DNA from: Rhodosporidiobolus odoratus
Lineage: Eukaryota; Basidiomycota; Microbotryomycetes; Sporidiobolales; Sporidiobolaceae
Length of the DNA: 64,000 nt
Direction of reading: 5' to 3'
Assembly (NCBI GenBank): GCA_034387635.1
Contig: JAOANU010000021.1
Span: forward strand, 124,001-188,000
Below are positions 45,962 through 58,958 of the stretch, piece after piece (positions within the stretch are counted from its first letter, which is position 1; each line of letters opens with the position of its first letter). Position numbers and translations under genes: made by a program. The notes beneath the pieces are model-generated. The model made no database searches and had not been told where the DNA came from. It saw only the letters and a program-made list of their open reading frames with translations.

Positions 45962-46772
45962 GGCGTGAACAGGCAGGGATAATCGAGCAGGAAAGGATGA
46001 AAAGCAGGGAGAACATATGGAATGAGGCCTTTTAAAGGCCAACTCCGGCTGAGCAACTGTCGGTCTCCGAGAGGAGGATAGTGCCAAGGCGTTGCCGTCC
46101 GTACGCATCAGCGACGTCGTCGCTGTACCGCAAAGGCGGCGGTCCTGAGGATCGCGCAGACGCAAGAAGCAGACAATGATCACCTAGGAGAGTCAGTCAC
46201 AGACATCAGGGAAGAGAATAGGAGAAGAAGAGATACGGTAGAAGAGGCAACTACGCTGCGCCTTACTCAGGTTCTTTGCCTTTGCGGCTATGCCACGTCG
46301 CAAGGCTCTCGGGTGCTGATCACCACGCGCAGTTGGCCGATCTGGTCAAGGCGAGTGAGGGTAAGCCTCACCCGTTTGAGCGACAAGAGAAAGGAAAAGA
46401 ACGGAAAACGAAAAGTACTCGCAGAGGAACCCGGACTCCTTCTGATCGTTGCTGCATGCTTAGTGCGGCGCCTCCAGGGCTTCAAATTTGTATGATGTGG
46501 CCTTGAAGAGCTCGCAAGCTGTGCTAGGTCTCGACGAAGTCGACGAGAGACTCTGATGAGAATAAGCAAGAACAGCGGGGGGCGATCGCTCCGGCGTATA
46601 GACGGAAGCGCAGTCACGAGAGTAGCTTTGGAGCGTGAGTGCAGCCTTATCAAGCGCAAGCGAACGTAGAGTAATCTCTTGACCTGGATTCTCATCTCAG
46701 AGGTGCGGAGCGAGTTACCGTCTTCACTTTCTCTCCCACTCACAAGAACGGCTAGCAAGCAGTAGGTTAGAC
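45962..46772. other. Divergent intergenic region
   Basis: 0.8 kb between the decayed dehydrogenase and the mitochondrial ribosomal protein gene. No exon is supported. A near-palindrome GGCCTTTTAAAGGCC lies at 46026-46040, next to the inverted copy of a 17-nt motif also present at 36996. Confidence 0.45.
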
Positions 46773-47852
46773 ATGTTGGGACTCAAGGCAACAATGGCGC
46801 GTCCCCTCCAGACCTTCACAGCCAGAGTGAACGGAGCTAACCTCGCCCTCTTTCTTCATCTCAAAACACCTATAACTCAACCACACCGCTATCGGACAAC
46901 GTCGAACTCGCTGGACCTCGTACTTCCGGTGCCCTGCGCCAACTGGCGGCCCTGCCTCGGACCCACATCAACGCGACATTGCGTTTCGACCTTTCTCGTT
47001 CCGCTTCTCGCCCTCGACCCGCTGCCCTCGTATCGCCTTTCAACTGTCGACATTGACACGCCCTCGATCCGCCGCTCCTCACGTATGGAATGTACCGACC
47101 GTCCCGCTGCGACTATTCTGCTTCCCCTAATCTTGTTTCGCTATGCCACCTCAACCTTCTCCCGTCGGAAATTGATCAAACGGGCAGAACATTATCGACA
47201 ACTCGGGGGCATTGGTCGCTGAATGCGTGAATGTGCTCAAGACCAAGACGGGACATGGAATGGCAAGGATTGGTGCGTTTCTGCTTTCCTCCTGTCTTGC
47301 CTTCTTTCTTTCCCTTTCTCCTCTCTCAGGCTCTCGTCTGCTCTCGCTCTCCTGCCTTCTCGCACGCGGGTATCTCGGGAGCATCAGACCACACGCACAT
47401 GCTGACCGCTTTCATCACCCCGAACAGGCGACGAGATCGTCGTCGTAATCAAACGAGCACGACCAAACCCCCTCTCTGCCCCTCAAACCGGTGCGGGAGC
47501 TCCCAAAGTCCGTCGAGGAGACGTCCGTCGCGCCGTCGTCGTCCGAACCAAATACCCTACTCGACGACCAGATGGTCGATATGTCAGATTTGATGACAAT
47601 GCCGCGGTTCTGGTCAATAACAAAAAGGAGATGGTTGGGAATAGGATTGGTGGGGTCGTTGCGGCAGAGTTGAGGGCGATGGGGTGGGGGAAGATTGTTA
47701 GTTTGGGTGCGTCAACTTTTCTCTCGTGCTTCGTGACATTTCTTCCTGATCCCCGTCAGCCTCCGGTGCTGGAGGCACGACCAGTCCCGCTTGTCGGCCT
47801 CACTCACTGACCTTGCTCTCGTCTCCCGACCGCAGCACCGAAGGTTGTTTAG
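46773..47852 (+). CDS. MRPL38: Mitochondrial large-subunit ribosomal protein uL14m
   Basis: Homologue of bacterial L14 in the mitochondrial ribosome. Exon 1 (46773-46826) begins MLGLKATM, the usual short uL14m start, and continues to GCC AGA before donor GTGAAC. Exon 2 (47188-47272) encodes [20 protein letters not shown] and GHGMARI. Exon 3 (47428-47706) covers [60 protein letters not shown] and [20 protein letters not shown]. Exon 4 (47836-47852) gives APKVV-stop. The RRGDxxxAVVVRTK and DDNAxVLxNN motifs are diagnostic. The first intron (361 nt) is the least certain because the short first exon is supported mainly by the start motif. Confidence 0.9.
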
Positions 47853-48094
47853 ATTACCTCGACACTGTAACATCATTTTCACCCTCTTTGCACTGCAGCA
47901 TATCCCGCTTTCCTCTGCCGCAGTACTCTCCCGCCCACTCGACACTTGCTGCACTTGAGAGGAAAAGGACCGTCGCAAGTGACTGTATCTCGCGGCAGGA
48001 TCACCGTGCGCCTCCAGACGAGCGAAGAACGAACAGAGAAAGGGATCAAGTCGACGAATGACGAGAGCTTATTGCCCGAACATGGCCGCGGCTA

Positions 48095-49456
<1,362 letters not shown>

Positions 49457-49767
49457 TTCGAGCAGAGGCGGTGGGAAGCAAGGTAGCGGTGATGCTGGTC
49501 TCAGCAGCGTATGGCTCGGCAGATGGGACAGAGGGAGACCTGGAACTGATGAGACAAACTTGAAGGCGATCAAGGGATGCAAAAAGAAGCAGACGAACCA
49601 CTGTTCATTCTACGTAGACAAGCACAGCTCCCTCTAGCTGCTCTCCGCACACCGACCGCCCCTAGACCCCACCCGAGCGTGTCCTGACAAGCGCAACCGC
49701 GCGGCTTCCCTTCCACCGCGCGTTCCCCTCGTCTTTACCGTCCACCTCCCTCACCGGGCCTTGCAAA
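49457..49767. promoter_or_regulatory. Divergent intergenic promoter region
   Basis: 311 bp between the starts of the sterol isomerase gene (minus) and the membrane-protein gene (plus). Pyrimidine-rich sequence precedes the plus-strand ATG. No specific element is recognised. Confidence 0.4.
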
Positions 49768-50843
49768 ATGCGCCTCGCACTCTCTCTGACCGCCGCCCTT
49801 TGCGCACTCACCGCCTCCGCCGCTCCCTTCCCCTCCGCCCGTGTCCCCCTCCTCGCCTACTCGTCCCCGTCTCCCTTCCTCGGCCTCGAAGACGGGTTCT
49901 CCACCCCCATCGGCACCGTAGCCTTCATCCCAGGCTTTCACACATGCGGCACTCTCAACATCTTTTCCGTTGACCCGGAACTCGAGTTTGAGGACTTCGA
50001 GCGGTTGAAAGAGAGGACGGGCGAAGGGAAAGAGGGGGCCGAGGAGGGGCTTTGGCAGAGGTACGAGAGTGGTCAAAGTGGAGTGATTGAGGACAACGCG
50101 GTCGAAGGGACTATCCTAGCTTGGGCGGCAGGTGCGTTGGCACTTCTGGTTGCCTCCTTTCTCTTTCGCATGCTGACAAGTGCTTGGACACGCTACAGGA
50201 TGGCGCAAGACCTGCGGACGAGGCGCGGAGAACAAAGAGGTTCGCGTAACGAAGGTCCTCGTTGACGGTGCAGATGCTCGCTCGGACCGCGAAGGATGGG
50301 TCGCTTCCCTCGGTGCGTTTCGATCCTTACTGTCGCTCGCGAGCAGTACTCAAAGGACTTCACTGTGCAGATGCCCACCTTAAGCTTCTCCTCGACGACC
50401 TTCGACCCGCACCTCACAACAACGTCATTCTCGTCACCTCTCTTTCGCCACCCACCCTTCTCAGGCTTTTCGACCTCGCTTCCCCGCCTCCTTCATCACC
50501 CTCTCCCTCGAACCCCAACACCGGCAACCCCATGCCCTCCCGCCGACGCCGCCACGGCCTCATCTACCGCCTCATCTCGCACTTCATCTCCTTGATCCTC
50601 TGGGTAGGACTCGCCGTCGCTCTCTACCTAGGCGGCAAGAAACTGTGGACCCGAGTGCAAGAAAAGCGAGAGCTGCTCAGTGGAGGAGGTGGGCAGGTCC
50701 GGTTGCCCACGACTAGGGAGGAAGAGAGGGAGTTGGAGTTTGAGCTGGGGAGTGAGGAGGGGGAGGGGGCGGATGAGTTGCCGAGTGGGGCGGTTGAACT
50801 CGAGAGGCAGCTGCAGAGACAAGGGCCCGAGTCTGGGAGGTAA
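49768..50843 (+). CDS. Type I ER/vacuolar membrane protein, possibly Big1/Voa1-like
   Basis: ATG 49768 begins a clear signal peptide (MRLALSLTAALCALTASAAP). A lumenal domain of about 210 residues follows: RVPLLAYSSPSPFLG, PGFHTCGTLNIFSVDPELEF, a GWRKTCGRG segment after an intron (donor near 50132, acceptor CTACAG), RVTKVLVDGADARSDREGWV, then AHLKLLLDDLRPAPHNNVIL. One transmembrane helix (ISHFISLILWVGLAVALYLG) precedes a basic KKLWTRVQEKRE stop-transfer and an acidic cytosolic tail ending GPESGR, stop 50841-50843. The start VPLLAYSS and overall topology recall Big1/Voa1 (Ac45-related) proteins of the ER, but similarity is weak and this name is a suggestion only. Three exons. Confidence 0.7.
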
Positions 50844-51137
50844 TCGTCGAGGCCACGCGGGTCCTGCTTTTCTCCCGGTTTGGGTGACGATGCGTTGTCT
50901 GGATGTTTCGCCTTTCGTTTTGCACTTACTCTTGTCATAGACACTTTGCATTTGATTCGAATGCCGGACTTGCAGCCTCGGCAGCCCGATCTGGGAGGGA
51001 AAGTAAGGTAAAGACAGTTGACAACACTTTGACCTCTCTTCCCCCCACTTTGCCGTTTTTCTGGCTCTTTCCCTCTTTCATCTCACTCTCCTGCTCACTC
51101 ACACGCTGCACCCACTGGCCCATCCAAGCTTAGCGAC

Positions 51138-54100
51138 ATGGCACCTGTTTCACCCTCTGCAGCCTCGCCAACTGCCTTGACCCGTCTCGTAACTTCACTC
51201 TCGCACCTTAGCCAGCATCTCTCGACTCTCCCTTCCCTCCCTCCAACCGCCCCTCTCCTCCTCCCTGTACTTCTCACCACAGTTCAAGGCGAACAAAGCA
51301 CCCTCGAGCAACGCCTCAACGATCTACGAACCATCAGCTCCACCCTCGACGGTCTCAGAGTCGGAGTCGATGCCTTGTGTGCTGAGGGAGGAGGGCTGCC
51401 CAGGCTCGTCGAGGTCGTCGACAAAGTGGTGGAGGAGCTTGGGGTCAAGGACGAGAACGGGAGAGTCGTTGAGGGACACGTAGAGATTGGCTGGTTGGTC
51501 GACTGGATGGATCGGTTGGAAAAGGACGTTGAGGCTTACGCTGAGAAGTTCGGATCATCAGGCTCTCGTAGCGGTCAAGGGTACGTTGCTTCTCAGCTAC
51601 TTTTCAAGCCCCACTGTCGCAACCCACTCTCACGTTCTTTTCCTGACCCACTTTCTTCTGTCCTGGTGTCGACGCTCGCCCATGTGCCCCGGTATCGAAT
51701 CTGGCAGCGCCGGACCTTCTCGCCCGTCTCTCGTCAAACACCACTCGCACCACCCCACCCCGTCGCCTTCTCCACCTCACAACCATCTCAACCTTCCTCA
51801 TCCACGGAACCCTGCCGCCAGCAGCTCACACTCCATCACCACCTCGCCTGCGGCTTCGGACGCCCTTCGTACTCTCAGCGGGCAGCCGTCACTTCCTCTC
51901 TTGCCGCAAGCCGTAGTCGCCCCGGATCAGAATAGCGAACCGACTTTCGACTACCCTGCCTCGAACCAGGAGCAAGAACGCGAACGATCCCAGTCGCGGC
52001 CCTCCTCTGCTCCTGACAAGAAGCCGCGCCTGCCAACAGGCGGATCAGGAGGCGGCGGACACGGCGGGAAAGGAAAGGGAAAGGAACGCGCCCTCTCCCC
52101 ACCTGACCAGCCAGCAGGGGACGAAAGCATTCCCGACTCGACCGGTCCTTCCGACTTGGGAGACGCCCCTGTCCCTCCCACAAACCTTGTTGCACGACCC
52201 GCCGCCACCGTCGCCGATAGTGAGTCGGTAGGAGCGGCGGGAGGACTAGCGGGCGCTTCCTCCCCCCCTCGTGATCAGATCGACCCGGACTTCCCCTTCG
52301 GTCCTGGGCTCTTCCGCCCTGTCTCAGAAGACGAGGAGGGTGACGGTGTTCGCGTATCGAAGACTGGCGAAGCTGGAACAGCGAGGGGGAGCCAGGCGAA
52401 GGGCCGAGTTGAGAAGGCCAACATCGACGAGGACGGCGGAGCGTTCTCCGCTGCGCACCATCTGGCCGCCGAGAAGGTGTTCAAGGTCGTTCCGCCGTCC
52501 GCTCGTGGAGGAGGAAGCGAAGCATCTGCCGGCGAAGCAGACGAGGAGGAGGTGGCGGAGCCGCAGCAAGAGAAGAAGAAAAAGGTAGCGAGTCGAGTGC
52601 CGGGTCGTCGACCTGCTCCGGTGGTCAAGAAGTCCGGAGCTGAAGGGACGAGAAAGGAGAGTGGTGGTCGGGAGGGAACAGGAAAGGGAAAAACACAGGC
52701 GGTGGAAGCGGAGGAGGAGGAGGAGGAGGAGGAGGAGGATCAACTCGCCTCTTCTGCTTCTTCGGAGTCGAGCGGGAGCGAGGAAGAGGCGATCAAGCCC
52801 AAGCCTAGGTCGAAGAGCAATCTGATCGCCGGTACGGGCACGAAGACGAGGAAGCCGGCGAGAGGGGCGAGAAAGGGAAAAGGAAGGGCGGTGGAGCCGC
52901 ATTCTGAGAAGGATCAGCTCGAGGCGTCTTCGGGAGAAGAAGCACCTCCATCCGCCCTACCTAGGAGCGAAAAGAAGCGGGGAAGGCCAGCACGCCCGAA
53001 CGGAAGGGTGGGACAGCAGCGTCGGATGGAGGACGAGCGCGCGGGAGAGGGAAAGGGAGGTAAAGCTGAGGAGATGAGGAAACGAGCGAGGGCGATGGAG
53101 GGTCAGTCGGCTGATGAAGCAAAGGAGCCGGCGAATGAGAAGCGGAAGAGGAGGAAGCGGGAAAAAGTGGTGGAAAGGCGGAACTGTGCGGATGAAGAGG
53201 CTGAGGAAGACGAACCGAAGACTGCTGCACCTTTAGCCCGCCGTCCACGCGCCTCTACCTCTTCTTCCGCGGGAAAACCCTCTACAGAAGCCAAGGCGAA
53301 GAAGCTCCCGGTCGAAGCTCGAGACTACACTTCCGACACTGAATCCGACGCCGACAAGACCTCCTCGTTGCAGCGCCGCCAGTCGACTACTGCATCTACC
53401 TCCAGCTCCAAGCCCACCGCTCCTTCCTCGTCCACGCGTCCGAAGAATCCTCCTACAGTCAAACGCGCCGCCTCCCCCTCTACCAGCAGCAGTAGCAAGA
53501 AACGCCCTCTGGCTTTTTCGTCCACCTCAACCTCGACTGCAGCGAAAAAATCCCGTCGCAAGGCCGCCTCGCCACCACCAGAAAGTGACGCAGAAGAGGT
53601 CGTCGTTGAGGCGGAAAGGCCAAAACGCGCTGCGGCTGTCGCTGCCGGACCTGGGATTACTGAGTCTGCGGCGTTTGAGGCTAGGTGTCTTGCGACGTTG
53701 AAGAAGGGAGGGAGTCCGAGGGCGGTCAAGGTGAAGAAGGCGGAAGCAAAGGCGGTGGGGGGTAACTCGAAGAAGAGTAAGGGAGGGAAGGAAAAGGAGA
53801 AGGAGATGGAAAGCGAACCGGTGAAGAGAGGTAGGGGGAGGCCGAAGAAGGAGACAGCGACCAAGGAGAAGACGAAGCGAGTCAAAGCTGAGAAGGTGGC
53901 GCCGAGGAGGGAGAGTAGGAGGGGTGGGCTCAGGGGCGGAAAAGAAGACGAAGAGATGGAGTCGACGTTCGAGAAGGGGCAGGTGGTATACGTCAAGAAG
54001 GGGTTGCCGAGCAGGATCTGGCCGGCGGTAGTGCGTTACTTTCCTGATAGCCGCTGCGCTCTTGACTCGCTCTTTCCGGCGCCCTCCTCGCGTCGTCTTG

Positions 54101-54587
54101 GGCTCTCCCTTTTCCCTTTTTTCGCGTTCGCCCATACTTCCCATGTCTCGGGCAACGCTGACCCTTCTCGATGCAGCTTCTGCAAGTTAACAAAGATGCA
54201 AGCATCTACCTCGCGGTCCTACCAGGCGCTTCCGACTCGCGGTGCGTCCTTTCCTCTTGGCCTTGACGGCCATCTCTGGCTCATAACTTGCGTCGGTGTT
54301 TCAGTACCAACCCCGCATCTTACCTCTGTCGCCTCGCACGTGGTTCCCCGCCATCTACCCAACCCGAGATCGCCACCCTGTCGAAGAGCGAAGGAAGGAA
54401 CCTTGAAGGGGCGAGGAAACTTGCCAAGGACGAGGAGGCGAGGTGGAGGTGGGCGGAGAAGGTGAAGAAGATGGCCCGGGAGAAAGGGGAGGAGGAGTTG
54501 GAGAGCGACAGTGAGGAGGAGGAGGAGGAGGAGGAGGAGGAGGGGGAAGAGGCAAGTGAGAGTGGAAGCGAAGAGGAGCAAGAATAG
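51138..54587 (+). CDS. AT-hook chromatin-associated protein with Tudor/PWWP-like C-terminal module
   Basis: ATG 51138 opens a helical N-terminal domain (LTRLVTSLSHLSQHLSTLPS, VQGEQSTLEQRLNDLRTIS, EIGWLVDWMDRLEKDVEAYA) ending GSRSGQG. An intron runs from 51582 to about 51706, resuming AGPSRPSLVKHHSHHP. A very long disordered basic/acidic region follows, with a poly-Glu run (52716-52738) and two AT hooks: EKKRGRPARP (about 52970) and KRGRGRPKKE (about 53830). Near 53970 starts a compact module, FEKGQVVYVKKGLPSRIWPA, continuing after introns with LLQVNKDASIYLAVLPG and a last exon rich in Lys and Glu. The stop is near 54585. The module reads like a PWWP/Tudor barrel opening. Nuclear DNA-binding is inferred from the AT hooks. 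Confidence 0.7.
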
Positions 54588-54825
54588 CAGTGCGTCTAGT
54601 GAAGGAAACGCTTCGAGTAGCGTAATTCTGTTCGTGTACGCTTGTTAGTAGGGATGGTACTAGCATCGCAACGTAGTGCCGCTTACGCATGATCAGTGAT
54701 GGGGACAGACACCAAAGGGAAAGTAAGCTTGAAAAGCAAAGCAAGGCAGCAGGGTTCCCTAACGTTCCCTAGGCTGAGCCCGCGATACAACACACCTGAA
54801 CGGCAGCGAAGTAGAGGGTTTTAGA

Positions 54826-57800
54826 TCACGCGGACCGGTGAGGCGAAAGCCAGGTCGGCATGAACAGGTCGCCCCAGCCGTACATGATGGCCGAAGTCGT
54901 CGAGAAGCGCACCAGGTCGGAGGGGATGCACAGCTGGGTGCCATCCCGGGGCGCAAGCGTTCGTTCGGCACTCCAGGGGCCTCCCGCATCAACGGCGGTG
55001 TGTAAGGTCTCGTACGACAAGAGTAAGGGGGCCGTCGTCCTTCTGCAGTGAACGTTGAAAGCGGCTACGACCGTCTCTCCCGTCGCCCTCCGAAGGCTCA
55101 AGAATGAAGGCTCGACACCGCAATCGGTGAACGTGCTGCCTTGCTTTCCCTTATTTCGTCTTTTGATCAACACTTCCCTCCCGAGTACACCGTATACCGC
55201 CAGCTCTCACCTCCTCCATTTGCGGTGGACGTTGCAGATGGTGGTACGTTAGGGAAGTAAGCCGCGCGGTGGATGAAGCGGGTCGTCCAGCCGGTCTGTA
55301 AGAGGAAAGAATGGTCAGATCCCGTTTACCAGACAGGGTAGCGTTATAAATCTGAACGCACGGGAGTAGTGTATCCTTCGACACTGCAACTAGAAGGTAA
55401 AGTCAGCGCACCAAAAAGAGGTCGGGGAAAGAAACGACGACGCACCCAATCACCCCACTTCCCCTCTTTGCCTCGTCCCCCTTCAGAACCCAAGCCCCTT
55501 CCTCCCCCTCCCCTCTCGACGAAGCGCTCCTCAAAAACATAGGCGTCTCCCCCTCTCTCCGTTTCCGCCTCCTCGCATCCTGTTTAGGAAGGTCGACTAG
55601 AACGGTTGAATGCGTCGAGGGGACTGTGGCGGAGGCGTGAAAGGAGGGCGGGGCAGTAGAGGGCTCGGATGACTTTGATTTGGAGGTCGGGCGGAGGAGG
55701 CGGGATTTGAGTTTGCTACCAATGGTGGGGGAGGAGGAAGAAAGGGCGAAAACGGAGAGGGGCTTCTTGTTCTTCGCCTGCGGCTCAAGAATCCGTCAGT
55801 CCATCGCACAAATCTGATCACAGCCAGGTTTAGTGGTGAAAGAGGCGTACCTCCCACGCCTTGGCGAGTCGTTCCCACTGCTGAGCCGCCAGAGTTTCCT
55901 CGACAGCATCCTCACTGCAAAAGCAGATCGATGTCAGCGAGGATCATACTACCAAGAATACTGGTAGAACGCACTGCGGAACGAAGAAGCCAAGACGGTC
56001 TGTCACGTCGCGGCTGTGTAACGGAACGCAAGATAAGCAATCGAGGTTCGGGAAATCTGAAGGGACATCGGGAGAGCAACTCACCGATACCAATTGGCAT
56101 GCAGCAGGTGCGTGTGCCACCTACCAACAGAGCATGACGTTCGTCAACCATGCAGTCAAGCGGCAGGAACGAGTTATCGTGGGCCGCTAGAGCTCAGCTT
56201 ACACGAAATCGATATCGAGAGGCGCGATGAGCGGTCCCTCCTTCAGCACCGGCTCACAGGTATCGAGGAGCCTGCAGGTTGAGGCACAGTCAGACAGCCT
56301 TCAGCGAAGGAAGTGGAGGAGAGAAAACAAGGCCATACACTTCATACCATTCAGCCGCTTCCGCCAATACCGCCACGGCTTCTTCACTACCGTTGAAGGA
56401 CGGATCGAGCCATCCGAGCGAGGCGAGCGTAGCGGTCATTTCGGAGAGACGGTAAGCGGAGAGGGCGACGTCAAGGGAGAAAGGGTGCGAGGTGGTGTAG
56501 GAGGAAAGGATGCGGGTGATGCTGTTGCTCATCGAGCTCGTCAGCGGCTAGAGCGGATGGAAACGCGATGAGGAGAGAAAGACAAGCGTACAGCCTGTCA
56601 GGCAGATCCGTCCTCTCCTTTAAGAGCGTTTCAACGTCTTCAAGCCGCCGCAACTTGACCTCAGTGTTTCGATCAGTGGCAGTAGATTGAAGAGACAGTG
56701 CTGATTCAATGGCTGCCTTGATATCTTGGCAGACAAGACCAGCAGTGACCATGCTTTTGCCATAGCTGTCGTCCAGCGCCGTCGAAGCGAGGTAAGCCTT
56801 TTCAGGGTTGGCAGAGTGGCAGAGAACACCGCTACACGAGAAGAGGAATAGTTCAGTTTGGCTCCCCTGCGCAGAGCAATGGTACACACGCACCTAAGTA
56901 TCCCTCCCAGCTGAGCGAACTTGGTCCTCCGTTTCATCGCGGCCTTCACCTTCGACTCGTTGTCTGGTCGAGTCGGGGCCTCGTACAAGTCCGGCGCGCA
57001 CAGATCCTTCAGGAATCGCTGCAGTCCGAAGAGTTCCCGGGTGATAGGGACTTTGCAGCTTTCGCAGGGGAGGACGAAATCGGGTAGGCAGAACCCGACG
57101 TTGGAGTCAGTGAGGAAAGCTGCGCACGAAGAGCACATCAGCTAACCGTGAAGGATGCAGGAACGAACGGTACAACTCACGGAAATACTGGCTTCTGAGA
57201 CACATCTCAACCGGACACTGCAGCTCGAATCCCTGGCTTTCAGCGAGGAGCTCAACACCGTTGCACTCCGCAAAAGTCGCCAGCCGAGGCTCTCGCTCGA
57301 AGGTGCTCTGCCACAGCTCAGCGCCCGTCTGCGCGAACGCTGCGTCGCTGAAGCGCCGAACCTGCACATCACGAGACTCAGCGAAATGACGGGAGACAAA
57401 AAGAATAGACAAGGCGTACGAGGAGGGACATGGGAAAGTCCTTTGCCACGAAAGCTCTTCCGTCCGACGTTACCCTGGCCAGCACATCTCCGTACCTCCT
57501 CAGGCAGTCTTCTTCATATCGTCCATTCCCGCCTCCGATAACCCAAGCATGCCAACAAACGGCAGCATCATCCGGTATCGCCGCAACTTGGTCCTCCCAG
57601 TCCAAGTGCTTTGACGAAGCAATATAATCGAGCCATAATTCCAGTCGCAGCGCGCCTAGTCGAAGGAAGGCGGACCAGCGTTGGTTCGAAGTGAGGTGGA
57701 GCAAGTGGCCCGACGAGCTGGAGCGAACATGCGCTTCGAGGACAGAGAACGATCCGAGGAGGGCGAGATGGCCCTGTAGCTCTCGGACTGAGACGAGGGC

Positions 57801-57902
57801 GGCGGGAGGTGAGGCGGGACGTGGTGGAGGTGGGGGAGGAGGAGAGGGCTGTATGACTGTGGAGGTGTCGCGGCGACCTGCGTACATGCCCACGCGTGAC
57901 AT
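54826..57902 (-). CDS. GRDP-like (DUF1399, glycine-rich-domain-containing) protein
   Basis: ATG 57902 gives MSRVGMYAGRRD and a proline run. Two half-repeats of the family follow. Half one: RWSAFLRLGALRLELWLDYI, PDDAAVCWHAWVIGGGNGRY and EEDCLRRYGDVL. Half two: LGWLDPSFNGSEEAVAVLAE, AAEWYEV, then APLDIDFV joined to WHTHLLHANWYR, the W-H-x-H signature. Between them sits a Cys-containing region (FVLPCESCKVPITRELFGLQ, FCLP). The C-terminal part has FALSSSSPTIGSKLKSRLLR, RSASSRGEGEEGAWVLKGDE, ETVVAAFNVHCR and MYGWGDLFMPTWLSPHRSA, stop 54826-54828. About ten exons. The family is widespread in fungi and plants with unclear function. The first exon could lie further upstream. Confidence 0.75.
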
Positions 57903-58402
57903 GGCGTCTCAAGGTGTGCTTCTGTGTATGGGAGGGGCCAGTAGGAGGGCAGCAAGCGTCTCGATATCGCTCTGATAACTCTGCTCCATAAAGAGCGGGA
58001 CGACCGCGGACCAGCAGCGATGGCAGCGGGTGTATGACGGCGGAGAGAAGCGGTTCAGTACTGGATAGGGTGGCTGTCGAGTGCAGGCGCTCGTGGTCTG
58101 AAGACAGCAGAGCCGCCGAAGCCAAAGAACTGGATGTGAACTTGGGGGTCATCATTCGCTGAGAGACTGCCGAAGAGCAGGACAGCTTGATCTGTATAGC
58201 TGATGTACCCTGTACACGTCAAGACTGGATGCTCATCAGGCTGCATCCGTCCTGTTCCGTTTCATCCGGCCGAAGGGTTTGATCCGTTCCGCTCGCCGTC
58301 GAAGTGCGCGAGAGATCTATGAGAACTGCAAGCCTTGAGCGCAGTATACTCCGCAGCGGTATGGTGGTTCTGCAAGCGGTCGAGTGGGGTCAGAGAGTCG
58401 CA
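57903..58402. promoter_or_regulatory. Divergent intergenic region
   Basis: 500 bp between the minus-strand GRDP gene and the plus-strand hypothetical at 58403. A minus-strand frame (DPQVHIQFFGFGGSAVFRPR at about 58120) is open but not connected to anything. It could be an upstream exon of the GRDP gene. Confidence 0.35.
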
Positions 58403-58949
58403 ATGTCGGACGAAGTGAATCCCAATTTAGCTGCAGTCCACCACTACCTTGCTCGCCTGGAAGCGCGTATACTCGCCCTCGTACGTAGCTGGTCCTGTCT
58501 ACCCACCTCCCACACCCTCCGTCGTTCTTTTCTGAACTTCTTCCTTGCTCGTCAGCTTTTTTCTCCCAGACCATCTCGCCACGTACCGCCCTCATTCCTC
58601 CGTAACAAGCATGAACATCATTCTCCGTTGCTCGTCCGTCTCCTCCGCCTCCGCAACAACCGCCGTCGACCCTCGCGCCTTCTTCCACCCTCGCCCCGCA
58701 ACCTACTCTGCCGCTCTTGATGCTGCAAAGAAGCTCTTCCTACACCTCGCCTCTTCGTCCGTATACCTCAGCCGCACTGTCGAGGGTGTCGGCGTGGTCC
58801 GTTACACCGAGGGCGCTTGCGCAGCGGGAGAAGGCGAGGCAGGTGAAAAGGTGGTTTACGACGTCGGGGCCTATCAGTTTATTGAGGAGATTGAGCCAGA
58901 GCTTGCGAAGCTCGGAGAAGGTACAGCAAACGGGAGCCAGCTTTCTTGA
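58403..58949 (+). CDS. Small hypothetical helical protein
   Basis: Exon 1 (58403-58480) encodes MSDEVNPNLAAVHHYLARLE and ARILAL, then a good donor GTACGTAG. The downstream coding part reads DPRAFFHPRPATYSAALDAA, KKLFLHLASSSVYLSRTVEG, VVYDVGAYQFIEEIEPELAK and stops at 58947-58949. The acceptor between about 58550 and 58650 is not resolved, because several AGs give different frames. It could be a short coiled-coil subunit of a larger complex; I cannot name it. The next gene starts only 9 nt downstream, so a single merged gene is also possible. Confidence 0.4.
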
Positions 58950-58958
58950 TCGCCTGAA

